A stretch of DNA of 7,944 nucleotides from Betaproteobacteria bacterium (GCA_025354965.1 JANXLW010000155.1:1-7944), one strand, 5' to 3'; numbered from the stretch's first letter, positions 1 to 7,629 are shown. The notes: generated by a model not told the origin, from the letters alone. Numbers and translations: made by a program.

Positions 1-1382
1 TGCACCGATTCATTGGCCAGCATGCGCTGCGCGTCACCCAGCAGTTTGGCGCGGTCCGCGGCGCGAGGCGCGTTTTGAATCTTGTCGAACAGGGCGGAGA
101 ACTGTGCTGATTCATAGCCCCAGTAGTAGCCCGGCTTGGCGAAGTTGCCCAGGTCAAACGGCTCCACGTGCGAGATGATGGTCAGGTCGTAGTTTTTGTT
201 GGTGTAAGTACCGCTGAGCCACTGTGCCCACTCCACATTCTCGATTTTGGCAACGATGCCAATTTTGGCGAGCTGGGCGGCAATCACTTCACCACCCTGG
301 CGCGCATAGGGCACCGGCGGCAGTTTCAGGCTCAGCTCCAGCGGCGTTTTGACGCCCGCCTCGGCCAGCAGGGCTTTGGCTTTTTCGATGTTGAAGGGGT
401 TGATGCCGGTCGTATCGACATAGCCAAACGCGCCCGGCACATAGTGGCTGCCAATCGGCACACCATAGCCGTCGGCAGCGCCTTCAATGACCGCCTTGCG
501 GTCAATCGCGGCGGCAATGGCGCGGCGCACGCGCACATCGTCGAGCGGCTTTTTCTTGTTGTTGATAGCCAGAATAGTCTTGGCGCGTGAGCCACTCACC
601 ACAACCTGAAACTTGGCATTGGTTTTGAATTGCACCACGCTGCGAGGTGTGACGCGCGGGAAGGCATCCACGTCGCCGGCCAACAGGGCTGCGACCTGAG
701 CTGCCGGGTCACTGATGAAGCGAAACATCACCTTTTTCATCTTGATGCTGGCAGCGCTGCGGTAGCCTTCCCACTTGCTTAAAGTGACCGAAGACCCCTT
801 GTTCCAGGTGGCAAGTTGGTACGGGCCGGTGCCCACCGGTTTGGTGGCGTTGTTGTCTGCGCTCTTGGGTTCCACGATGATAGCGGTGGCCTGGCCCATC
901 AAAAACAAGAAGTCGGGGTCCAGTGATTTGTTCAGAATGACGACCGTGTAGTCGTCGATGGCCGCCACGCTGTCCATGCCGGTAAACGTGCGTTTGTCCT
1001 TGTTGGTGCTTTTCTCGGCGGCGGCACGCTCAAATGAGAACTTGACGCTGCTGGCATTGAAAGCCTCTCCATTCTGAAACTTCAATCCTCTGCGCAATTT
1101 GAAAGTGTAGGTTTTGAGGTCAGGTGACACTTCCCAGCTTTCAGCCAGCAGCGGCGATACGCTGCCGTCGCTGTTGATTTTGGTGAGGGTTTCAAAAATG
1201 TTGTATTGCACGATTTCGGCAATGGCGGAGGCTGCACCGGCGGTTGGGTCCAGTCCCGGCGGCTCCAGCGTCATGGCCAGCACAACAGAGTCCTTTTTTC
1301 CTTGAGCGGTGGCAGCCCATGGCAGCGATACCAGTGCGGCGCCAGTGGCCGCAGAGTTGAGTACTTGACGACGATTGACCAT
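1..1382 (-). CDS. ABC transporter periplasmic substrate-binding protein, family 5 (peptide type), C-terminus cut by window edge
   Basis: Captures a peptide-like solute in the periplasm and hands it to the DppBC-type permease encoded upstream. The frame is open for 460 codons from ATG at 1382 to the left edge; family members usually run to about 500-540 residues, so only the end is missing. Residues 1-26 are an export signal: RR at 4-5 followed by QVLN, a hydrophobic stretch, and an ATA cleavage site before Q27. The twin arginines suggest Tat export but Sec is possible. Typical SBP_bac_5 segments follow: EPPGLDP (40-46), LAESWEVSPDLKTYTFKLRRG (79-99), GTGPY (184-188) and the conserved DDVRVRRAIAAAIDR (281-295). 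It is the last gene of the operon, 77 nt after the dppF stop. An AGGG lies 9 nt before the ATG. Family is certain; substrate (dipeptide, oligopeptide, glutathione or other) is not readable. Confidence 0.93.
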   Translation of the reverse strand, partial: MVNRRQVLNSAATGAALVSLPWAATAQGKKDSVVLAMTLEPPGLDPTAGAASAIAEIVQYNIFETLTKINSDGSVSPLLAESWEVSPDLKTYTFKLRRGLKFQNGEAFNASSVKFSFERAAAEKSTNKDKRTFTGMDSVAAIDDYTVVILNKSLDPDFLFLMGQATAIIVEPKSADNNATKPVGTGPYQLATWNKGSSVTLSKWEGYRSAASIKMKKVMFRFISDPAAQVAALLAGDVDAFPRVTPRSVVQFKTNAKFQVVVSGSRAKTILAINNKKKPLDDVRVRRAIAAAIDRKAVIEGAADGYGVPIGSHYVPGAFGYVDTTGINPFNIEKAKALLAEAGVKTPLELSLKLPPVPYARQGGEVIAAQLAKIGIVAKIENVEWAQWLSGTYTNKNYDLTIISHVEPFDLGNFAKPGYYWGYESAQFSALFDKIQNAPRAADRAKLLGDAQRMLANESV

Positions 1383-1459
1383 GATAAATTACCCTGTCAA
1401 AAATGACTTCCAAATCAAAATCCTGCACTACGATCAGCCGAACGATACCACTGCCAACA

Positions 1460-2442
1460 TCAACGTAATGACACATTGCCGGCGCCAAAATGACAAGCCA
1501 CCTGATGACCGTCACCCACGGATCTGAGTTCGGGCCTTTGTGCATCGCACAAAGGCTGTGCCAGCGGGCAGCGCTGGGCATAGGGACAGGCCGCGGCGGG
1601 AGCCCGGTGCTGCGTGATCACGGCGCTTCGTTTTCTGCTAACCGGAGTTGAATTCGGGGCGACACGGGGTACGGCGGCCAGTAGCGCCTGGGTGTACGGA
1701 TGGGCGGCTGCATGGAATAGCGTTAACGGCGAACCTTGTTCCACAATGCGCCCCTGGTAGATGACGGCCACCTCGTCGCACAGGTGGTCGACCACTGCCA
1801 AATCGTGGCTGATAAGCAGATAGGTCACACCAAATTGCTGCGACAGATCCTGCATCAGGTTGAGCACCTGGGCCTGGACCGATACGTCCAGCGCACTGAC
1901 CGGTTCGTCTGCCACGATCAATTTGGGGCGTGTGATGAGGGCGCGGGCAATCGCCACGCGCTGGCGTTGGCCACCTGAAAACTCATGCGGGTACTTGTCG
2001 AGGTCGCTGTTGCGCAGGCCGACCGAGTTCAGCACATCGGCAGCCATGGAGCGCATGTCGGCGACCGAGCTACCACCCAGCACCGCCAGCGGTTCGGCGA
2101 CGATGCGTTGCACGGTCTGGCGTGGGTCGAGCGAACCGTAGGGGTCCTGAAACACCATCTGAAAGTCGCGCCTCGCCGCGCGCAGGGCAGCGGGTTTGAG
2201 CTGATTCAGCGCCTGCCCCAGCACGTGGACCGAACCGCTGGTTGGTGGCTCCAGGGCCATGACCAGACGGGCCAGGGTGGATTTGCCCGATCCGGATTCG
2301 CCGACCACGCCCAGATTTTTGCCACTTGCCATGCGCAGGCTGATACCGCGCAAGGCGTGCACAACAGGGTGTGGCGCCCACAGGCGCTCGCGCGGTAGCG
2401 CATAGGTGCGGGTGACCTGGTCAAGGTGCAGCAAGGCTTCAC

Positions 2443-2446
<4 letters not shown>
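1460..2446 (-). CDS. dppF: Peptide-type ABC transporter ATP-binding protein, DppF/OppF-like
   Basis: One of two cytoplasmic ATPases that drive the importer. All nucleotide-binding motifs are intact in the 328 residues: Walker A GESGSGKST (49-57), Q-loop Q100 in FQDPYGSLDPR, signature FSGGQRQR (156-163), Walker B LIVADEP (176-182), SALD (184-187) and switch H214. The C-terminal oligopeptide/dipeptide (oligo_HPY) region starts near AHPYTQALL (248-256) and has cysteines 287, 293, 300 and 318 in a C-x5-C-x6-C...C pattern, also present in the partner ATPase. DppF rather than DppD is inferred from the QDPYGSLDPR Q-loop and SALD forms. The start overlaps the dppD stop as ATGA, so translation is probably coupled; no strong Shine-Dalgarno is visible. 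The symbol is by family only, since the operon's substrate is unknown. Confidence 0.93.
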
Positions 2447-3426
<980 letters not shown>

Positions 3427-3433
3427 GCAGGCC

Positions 3434-4303
3434 CTAGCGCTTTCGAGCCAGACGCGGATCCATCAGATCGCGCAGGCCGTCGCCCAGCAGGTTCAGACCC
3501 AGCACGGCCAGAGCAATGGCCACGCCCGGGAACACGGCCAGCTGCGGTGCCTGAAACAACAGCGTTTGCGCCTCGGCCAGCATGCGACCCCAGGACGGTT
3601 GCGGTGGCTGCGTGCCCAGACCCAGGTAAGACAATGCGGCTTCTGCCAGGATGGCGAGCGCAAACTGGATGGTGATCTGCACGATCAACGCCGACATGAT
3701 GTTGGGCAAGACGTGATCGAGTGTGATGCGCCAGGGCCCTTTGCCGCAGGCGCGTGCTGCCAGCACGAATTCACGCGACCAAATGGCGTTGGCGCTGGCG
3801 CGCGTGATGCGGGCGAAGGTCGGTATATTGAAAATGCCGATGGCAATGATGGAGTTCACGATGCCGGCGCCAAACACAGCGGTCATCATGATGGCGGACA
3901 AAATGGCGGGAAAGGCAAACGTGAAATCGGCCAGCCGCATGATCAGCTCTTCAACCCAGCCGCGCCGTGCTGCTGCCAACAGGCCCAGGGCGGTGCCGGC
4001 GCCCAGGCCGATGCCGACGGCAATTACACCCACCAGAATTGAGTTGCGCGCGCCAACCAGCAACAGGGAAGTGACGTCGCGGCCGAACGGATCGGTGCCC
4101 AGCCAGTGATGGGCATCGGGCAGTTGCAGTTTGGCAGCCATGTCGATTTCATACGGCGACCAGGGTGTCCACAGCAGCGACAGTGCCGCGGCCAGAATCA
4201 ACAGCAGAGTCAAGCTGGCGCCAATTACAAAACTGCGATGGGCCAGTGCGCGCGCGCCAAAGGTGACGCTCTGACGCGTACTTGCCAATGTGGAAAGGCT
4301 CAT
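3434..4303 (-). CDS. dppC: Peptide-type ABC transporter permease, DppC-like
   Basis: Inner-membrane permease forming half of the translocation channel with the DppB-like protein. It has 289 residues. A first hydrophobic segment at about 25-45 is followed by a periplasmic stretch carrying the DppC hallmark HWLGTDPFGRD (66-76). Further membrane segments lie at roughly 88-112, 126-146, 148-162, 205-227 and 257-277, giving six in all. The cytoplasmic EAA coupling loop, which docks on the ATPases, starts at EFVLAARACG (178-187) and ends at HVLPN (197-201). The C-terminus GDGLRDLMDPRL is typical. The start codon overlaps the dppB stop as ATGA, which fixes the start and suggests translational coupling. 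Family is secure; the transported solute is not. Confidence 0.94.
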   Translation of the reverse strand: MSLSTLASTRQSVTFGARALAHRSFVIGASLTLLLILAAALSLLWTPWSPYEIDMAAKLQLPDAHHWLGTDPFGRDVTSLLLVGARNSILVGVIAVGIGLGAGTALGLLAAARRGWVEELIMRLADFTFAFPAILSAIMMTAVFGAGIVNSIIAIGIFNIPTFARITRASANAIWSREFVLAARACGKGPWRITLDHVLPNIMSALIVQITIQFALAILAEAALSYLGLGTQPPQPSWGRMLAEAQTLLFQAPQLAVFPGVAIALAVLGLNLLGDGLRDLMDPRLARKR

Positions 4304-5250
4304 ATGTCGCTGGCCTTCACGCGTGGATCAATCACGGCGTACAACACGTCTACGACGAAGTTGACAATGATCACCATGGCGGCCAGCAACATGACGCAAT
4401 TACGCACCACAATGAGATCGCGGTTGGAGATGGCTTGAAAGATCAACCGCCCCAGCCCCGGCAGGTAGAACACGTTTTCCACCACGATCGTGCCGGCCAG
4501 CAAATTGGCAAATTGCAGTCCCATGACAGTGACCACCGGAATCATGGCGTTGCGTAACACATGGCCCCACAGCGTGGCACGCCGCGACAAGCCTTTGGCG
4601 CGTGCGGTACGCACGAAGTCTTCGCGCATGACGTCGAGCAGCGCCGAGCGGGTAATTCGCGCCAGAATGGCCGCCTGCACCACGGCCAGCGAGATAGCCG
4701 GCAGCAGCAGGGACTTGAGGGCTTGCCCAACACCTTCATCCCAACCGGCAAAGCCGCCGGCCGAAAACCATTGGAGCTGGACCGAGAACAGCAATATGAG
4801 CACTATGGCAAACCAGAAATTGGGGATGGCGATGCCAATCTGGGCCAGGCTCATCATGCCAACGTCACCCAGTCGGTTGTGGCGCGCGGCAGCGTAAATG
4901 CCCGCGGCCAGCGCCAGTACGGTGGTCAAAGCCATGGCCATCAGGGCCAGCGGGACTGTTAATGCAAGACGTTCCAGCACCAGATCGAGCACCGGGCTGC
5001 TGTAGCTGTAACTAAGACCCAAATCGCCCACCAGCATCCCGCTGACCCACTGCCAGTAGCGCTCCAGGGGCGGCAGGTTGAGTCCCAGCTTGCTGGCCAG
5101 CGCCGCAACGGCCTCTGGCGCGGCGTCCGGCCCCATCAATATCTGGGCGGCGTTTCCCGGCAGTATTTCCAATACCAAAAAGATCACGACCGAAGCCCCC
5201 AGCAGGGTGGCCAGCAGTGTGATCAGGCGTTTAAAGAGAAATAAACCCAT
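4300..5250 (-). CDS. dppB: Peptide-type ABC transporter permease, DppB-like
   Basis: First gene of the ABC operon and the other half of the channel. It has 316 residues, close to the usual DppB length. The N-terminal membrane segment (about 9-30) with LEILPGN (27-33) is typical. Other segments lie near 97-122, 134-158, 178-198, 236-256 and 284-306. The EAA loop begins DFVRTARAKGLS (211-222) and ends HVLRNAMIPV (230-239). VENVFYLPGLGRL (257-269) and the C-terminal DPRVK (308-312) are further DppB hallmarks. The start at 5250 is supported by an in-frame TGA three codons upstream (5260-5262). The Shine-Dalgarno is poor (only GAG..GG nearby), and no strong sigma-70 promoter is visible in the 87-bp gap to the divergent ferredoxin gene. 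Confidence 0.94.
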   Translation of the reverse strand: MGLFLFKRLITLLATLLGASVVIFLVLEILPGNAAQILMGPDAAPEAVAALASKLGLNLPPLERYWQWVSGMLVGDLGLSYSYSSPVLDLVLERLALTVPLALMAMALTTVLALAAGIYAAARHNRLGDVGMMSLAQIGIAIPNFWFAIVLILLFSVQLQWFSAGGFAGWDEGVGQALKSLLLPAISLAVVQAAILARITRSALLDVMREDFVRTARAKGLSRRATLWGHVLRNAMIPVVTVMGLQFANLLAGTIVVENVFYLPGLGRLIFQAISNRDLIVVRNCVMLLAAMVIIVNFVVDVLYAVIDPRVKASDI

Positions 5251-5259
5251 GGCACCAGC

Positions 5260-5292
5260 TCAGGTAGCGCCGTCACCGATAATTTGACTCAT
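5260..5292 (-). other. Possible 10-codon upstream ORF before dppB
   Basis: An ATG at 5292 opens a short frame (MSQIIGDGAT, then TGA) that ends 9 nt before the dppB start and is in the same frame. It could be a leader peptide, but it has no good Shine-Dalgarno, and an ORF this short arises easily by chance. Confidence 0.12.
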
Positions 5293-5312
5293 GCTGTTTC
5301 GCCCGAATGAAT
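5284..5312 (+). promoter_or_regulatory. Candidate sigma-70 promoter for the ferredoxin gene
   Basis: TTGACT at 5284-5289 matches five of six -35 consensus bases. A 17-nt spacer leads to ATGAAT at 5307-5312, a weak -10 with three of six matches. The position would give a leader of about 20 nt before the ferredoxin ATG at 5338. It lies in the divergent gap, so a regulator here could also affect the ABC operon. Confidence 0.33.
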
Positions 5313-5337
5313 TTCACAATGTTGTGGATGGTAAGCC

Positions 5338-5610
5338 ATGGCTTTAATCATCACCGACCAGTGCATCAACTGTGATGTGTGCGAGCCTGAGTGCCCGAAC
5401 GCGGCCATTTATCTGGGCCGGGAAATCTATGAGATTGATCCCGATAAATGCACTGAGTGCGTCGGTCATTTTGAGGAGCCCCAATGCGTGCAGGTGTGCC
5501 CGGTGGCCTGCATACCGGTCAACCCCCTGTTTGTGGAAGATCGGGAAACCTTGTGGCAAAAGTACCGGCGGCTACAGTTTGAATTGAAGAACTCACAGAC
5601 TGTTGCATGA
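5338..5610 (+). CDS. yfhL: YfhL-type (Allochromatium-type) 2[4Fe-4S] ferredoxin
   Basis: Small cytoplasmic electron carrier with two [4Fe-4S] clusters; its physiological partner is not shown. The first motif is C9-x2-C12-x2-C15-x3-C19-P. The second is C38-x2-C41-x8-C50-x3-C54-P, where the eight-residue insertion (VGHFEEPQ) between the second and third cysteines is the mark of the Allochromatium vinosum/YfhL type. The extended C-terminus after the last motif (about 61-90, with LWQKYRRLQFEL likely helical) is also characteristic. By family knowledge C9, C12, C15 and C54 would bind one cluster and C19, C38, C41 and C50 the other, leaving C58 as the extra cysteine. It has 90 residues, the normal size. 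It is the only plus-strand gene, divergent from the ABC operon and convergent with the downstream exported-protein gene. The Shine-Dalgarno is weak (GGATGG about 9 nt upstream). Confidence 0.95.
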   Translation: MALIITDQCINCDVCEPECPNAAIYLGREIYEIDPDKCTECVGHFEEPQCVQVCPVACIPVNPLFVEDRETLWQKYRRLQFELKNSQTVA

Positions 5611-5618
5611 GTCTGTGA
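5593..5618. repeat. 9-bp perfect inverted repeat at the convergent gene junction
   Basis: Arms TCACAGACT (5593-5601) and AGTCTGTGA (5610-5618) are perfectly complementary around an 8-nt loop. The repeat covers the last codons and stop of the ferredoxin gene and ends 12 nt before the stop of the opposing gene. It would fold in transcripts of either strand. No T-tract follows on either strand, so it is not a canonical intrinsic terminator. It may protect 3' ends or help Rho-dependent termination in both directions. Confidence 0.6.
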
Positions 5619-5630
5619 CGCGCAATGCCA

Positions 5631-6068
5631 TCAGGGTTGACTCTCGACCTTTTTGACAACTTTTTTCTTCGCAGCCTTTTTTTTCTTTTTTTCACCCGGC
5701 GCCTGGGCGGTAAAGAACTCTGGCGTTTTCTTTTTCTTTTTCAACTGGCTTGGGCCGGGGTCGTTTGCCGTTTCTGGCGCCGGCGCTGCTGGCATCGCTG
5801 TTGACGAGTTTGCTGCCAGGTCTTTTTCTTCCTGCTGCAGTCTGACCTTTTGCAGCGTTTCGGCAGACTTGGCGTCGCGACTTGCTGCTGTATCGGTTTG
5901 TTTTTTTTGCGCATTGGTTCGCGGGTCTGCGGTCTCGATCTGGATAGCGCCGGGGCACGGGGTCTGGCTGTAGGAGTCGCCGCACTTGTAAGCCTTTTGA
6001 GCCGTTGCGCTGGTGGACAAGGCGGCCATAGCGACCAAAAATAGAACGTTCAATTGGAAGATTTTCAA
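5631..6068 (-). CDS. Exported DUF4124-like protein with lysine-rich C-terminal tail
   Basis: Function unknown. The 145-residue protein starts with a Sec signal peptide (about 1-23, hydrophobic core LNVLFLVAMAALS, cleavage at ATA before Q24), so the mature part should be periplasmic. Residues 25-40 (KAYKCGDSYSQTPCPG) resemble the N-terminal DUF4124 pattern, with C29 and C38 able to form a disulphide. A charged, Gln-rich, probably helical stretch (about 54-86) and a Pro/Ala linker (91-106) follow. The tail has lysine runs at 110-114, 127-131, 134-136 and 139-140. The start is TTG at 6068: AGGAG lies 6 nt upstream, and the first downstream ATG (residue 14) would destroy the signal peptide. It begins 36 nt after pth on the same strand, so the two are probably co-transcribed. 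The A-rich tail codons include two A AAA AAG heptamers. Confidence 0.85.
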   Translation of the reverse strand: MKIFQLNVLFLVAMAALSTSATAQKAYKCGDSYSQTPCPGAIQIETADPRTNAQKKQTDTAASRDAKSAETLQKVRLQQEEKDLAANSSTAMPAAPAPETANDPGPSQLKKKKKTPEFFTAQAPGEKKKKKAAKKKVVKKVESQP

Positions 6069-6074
6069 GCTGTG

Positions 6075-6079
6075 CTCCT
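6075..6079 (-). promoter_or_regulatory. Shine-Dalgarno AGGAG fixing a TTG start
   Basis: AGGAG with a 6-nt spacer before TTG at 6068-6066. It is the best-placed ribosome binding site near this gene and decides the non-ATG start that preserves a full signal peptide. Confidence 0.8.
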
Positions 6080-6104
6080 GTTCGGAAAATTGTTGCGACG
6101 GGAC

Positions 6105-6719
6105 TCAAGGGGTTGGAATTTCAGGTCTGGGCGGCTTCGGTCTTGGCGGCTTGCTGGTATGTACCAGCAAGGTGGCTTTATCCATGTCGCCCGCCAGCAA
6201 ATGGGGCAGCGCCTTGATCGCCCGATCAATGCTTTGATCAATTGCCAGACGGTGATCCAGCGAGGGCTTTTTCAGCACCCAGTCGATGACTTCGGACTTG
6301 ATGCCCGGATGACCAACGCCCAGACGCAGGCGCCAGTAGTCGTCGGTGCCAAGTTGGGCGTGAATGTCGCGTAGTCCGTTGTGACCGGCGTGGCTACCGC
6401 CCAGTTTGAGCTTGGCCTCGCCGGGAACGATATCCAGCTCGTCGTGTGCTACCAATATTTCTTGCGATTGAAGCTTGAAAAAACGTGCCAGTGCAGCGAC
6501 GGACTTGCCGCACAGGTTCATGAAAGTTTGTGGTTTTAGCAGCCAAACCGTTTGCCCGTCGACAGCGGTGCGTGCAACCAGGCCGTGGTAGGTCTTGTCC
6601 ATCACAAGCGGTGCCTTGAGCGTGTGAGCAACCTCGTCCAGCCACCAAAAACCTGCGTTGTGGCGAGTGAATGCATAGTCGGGGCCGGGATTGCCAAGAC
6701 CCACAAACAATTTGATCAT
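6105..6719 (-). CDS. pth: Peptidyl-tRNA hydrolase
   Basis: Cytoplasmic enzyme that cleaves the ester bond of peptidyl-tRNAs dropped from ribosomes and so recycles tRNA. The N-terminus reads IKLFVGLGNPGPDY (2-15) and TRHNAGFW (18-25), the standard Pth signature. The residues known from the E. coli enzyme fall at the same numbers: N10, catalytic H20, N68 in KPQTFMN, D93 in HDELD and N114 in GGSHAGHNGLR. The core ends near residue 185. A proline-rich tail with two KPPRP units (190-199) brings the length to 204, slightly longer than the 194 of E. coli. The start is the ATG at 6719; its Shine-Dalgarno is poor. The gene follows the rplY terminator by about 100 nt, so it presumably has its own promoter there, although none is convincing. 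Its neighbours prs and rplY are the usual ones. Confidence 0.98.
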   Translation of the reverse strand: MIKLFVGLGNPGPDYAFTRHNAGFWWLDEVAHTLKAPLVMDKTYHGLVARTAVDGQTVWLLKPQTFMNLCGKSVAALARFFKLQSQEILVAHDELDIVPGEAKLKLGGSHAGHNGLRDIHAQLGTDDYWRLRLGVGHPGIKSEVIDWVLKKPSLDHRLAIDQSIDRAIKALPHLLAGDMDKATLLVHTSKPPRPKPPRPEIPTP

Positions 6720-6818
6720 CTTAAATGGGAGTCAGATTCTTATTTGGTTGCGAAGCCTAGTGGCGCAGTGTAACCGTCTGGTTTGCACGACGCAGCATGA
6801 AGTAGGTGACTTCTGAAC

Positions 6819-6843
6819 AAAAAAAGGCCCACTTGCGCGGGCC
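6819..6843 (-). terminator. Intrinsic terminator downstream of rplY
   Basis: On the minus strand GGCCCGC pairs with GTGGGCC across a GCAA tetraloop (6826-6843), giving seven pairs including one G-T. Seven Ts follow at 6825-6819. It lies 22 nt after the rplY stop and about 100 nt before pth, so it should separate the two transcripts. Confidence 0.93.
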
Positions 6844-6865
6844 CAAAGTTTGAAGTTTTAGCTTG

Positions 6866-7591
6866 TCACTTCTTGGTTGGCGGTGCTTTTGCTGCAGGTG
6901 CTTTCGCTGCCGGAGCCGCCTTGGCAGCAGCCGGTGCGGCTTTGCCCGCCGCCTTCGGAGCGGCGGTGGCAGGTGTAGCGGCCGCAGGCGCAGCGCCGGC
7001 TTCTGCCGCCGGCGCTTCTTCTGCAACTGCCGTTGCAATGACCACTACCGATACCAGCACCGGGTTGTTCTTGCCGTGGGTCACAGCCGTTACCCCCTTG
7101 GGCAACGCAATGTCGGCCAGGTGAAGCGACGCGCCTTTTTTAAGGCCGCTTAAATCGACTGCGATGAATTCTGGCAAGTCAACCGGCAGGCATAAAACTT
7201 CAATCTCGGTCACCACGTGATTTGCAATGCAACCCTCGGTCTTGATGGCAGGCGAGTTTTCATCGCCGCTGTAGTGCAGGGGTACTTTCATGTGCAACTT
7301 GGTATTGGCATCGACGCGCTGGAAGTCAATGTGCAGGATGAGCTGCTTGAATGGATGCATCTGCACGTCCCGCAGCAAGACCTTGTGGTCTTTGCCGCCG
7401 ATTTCCATGTCCAGAACGGTGGAATGGAAGGCTTCCTTTTTCAAGGCGTGCCACAGCGCGTTGTGATCAATCTCGATCTGTTGCGGCTCACCTGTGCCAC
7501 CATAGACGATACCGGGCGTGCGACCGGAAATGCGGAGACGGCGGCTCGCACCCGTGCCCTGCTTTGCGCGCTCAAAAGCGACGAATTTCAT
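6866..7591 (-). CDS. rplY: 50S ribosomal protein bL25, long CTC form with Ala/Lys/Pro-rich tail
   Basis: Component of the large ribosomal subunit that binds 5S rRNA. The N-terminal L25 domain spans about 1-92, with SRRLRISGRTPGIVYGG (16-32) and the conserved LLRDVQMHPFKQLILHIDFQRV (72-93). A second beta domain of the TL5/CTC type follows at about 98-187, including LPEFIAVDLSGLKKGASLHL (139-158). From about 188 to 241 the protein is an almost pure Ala/Pro/Lys/Glu stretch, probably disordered: acidic at first (EEAPAAEAG), then lysine-bearing, ending PPTKK. At 241 residues it is longer than the roughly 190-210 common for the family, because of this tail. AGGAG at 7602-7598 lies 6 nt before the ATG. 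It sits between a terminator-like hairpin upstream, following prs, and a strong terminator downstream. Confidence 0.97.
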   Translation of the reverse strand: MKFVAFERAKQGTGASRRLRISGRTPGIVYGGTGEPQQIEIDHNALWHALKKEAFHSTVLDMEIGGKDHKVLLRDVQMHPFKQLILHIDFQRVDANTKLHMKVPLHYSGDENSPAIKTEGCIANHVVTEIEVLCLPVDLPEFIAVDLSGLKKGASLHLADIALPKGVTAVTHGKNNPVLVSVVVIATAVAEEAPAAEAGAAPAAATPATAAPKAAGKAAPAAAKAAPAAKAPAAKAPPTKK

Positions 7592-7597
7592 AATTAA

Positions 7598-7602
7598 CTC
7601 CT
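7598..7602 (-). promoter_or_regulatory. Shine-Dalgarno of rplY
   Basis: AGGAG with a 6-nt spacer before ATG at 7591, the strongest ribosome binding site near an ATG in the window. A hairpin (7609-7629) lies 6 nt upstream, so folding or protein binding there could affect access. Confidence 0.85.
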
Positions 7603-7608
7603 GAAAGA

Positions 7609-7629
7609 GTCCACCGCGACCAGTGTGAC
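7609..7629 (-). promoter_or_regulatory. Small hairpin in the rplY leader just before the ribosome binding site
   Basis: On the minus strand GTCACACTG pairs with CGGTGGAC around a GTCG loop, giving eight pairs with one bulged A and one G-T pair. It ends 6 nt before the rplY Shine-Dalgarno. It could be a translational control element or a transcript 5'-end stabiliser; a hairpin this short may also be chance. Confidence 0.3.

Noticed and set aside
168..590. Plus-strand open frame of 140 codons near the left edge
   Set aside because: Antisense to the substrate-binding protein gene, whose frame is unbroken from 1382 to the edge.
1383..1459. Separate promoter or terminator between dppF and the binding-protein gene
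   Set aside because: A TTGATT on the minus strand has no -10 at a suitable distance before the ATG, and no stable hairpin with a T-tract is present.
5291..5319. Sigma-70 promoter for the ABC operon (TTGTGA - 17 nt - CAGCAT, minus strand)
   Set aside because: The -10 matches only three of six bases, and an alternative TTCGGG/AATTAT pair is no better; neither is convincing.
6720..6818. Promoter for pth
   Set aside because: One is expected after the rplY terminator, but the best -10-like hexamer (TACACT on the minus strand) has no matching -35, so no site is reported.
7217..7597. Plus-strand open frame of 126 codons opposite rplY
   Set aside because: Shadow of the rplY gene; no ribosome binding site or recognisable domain.
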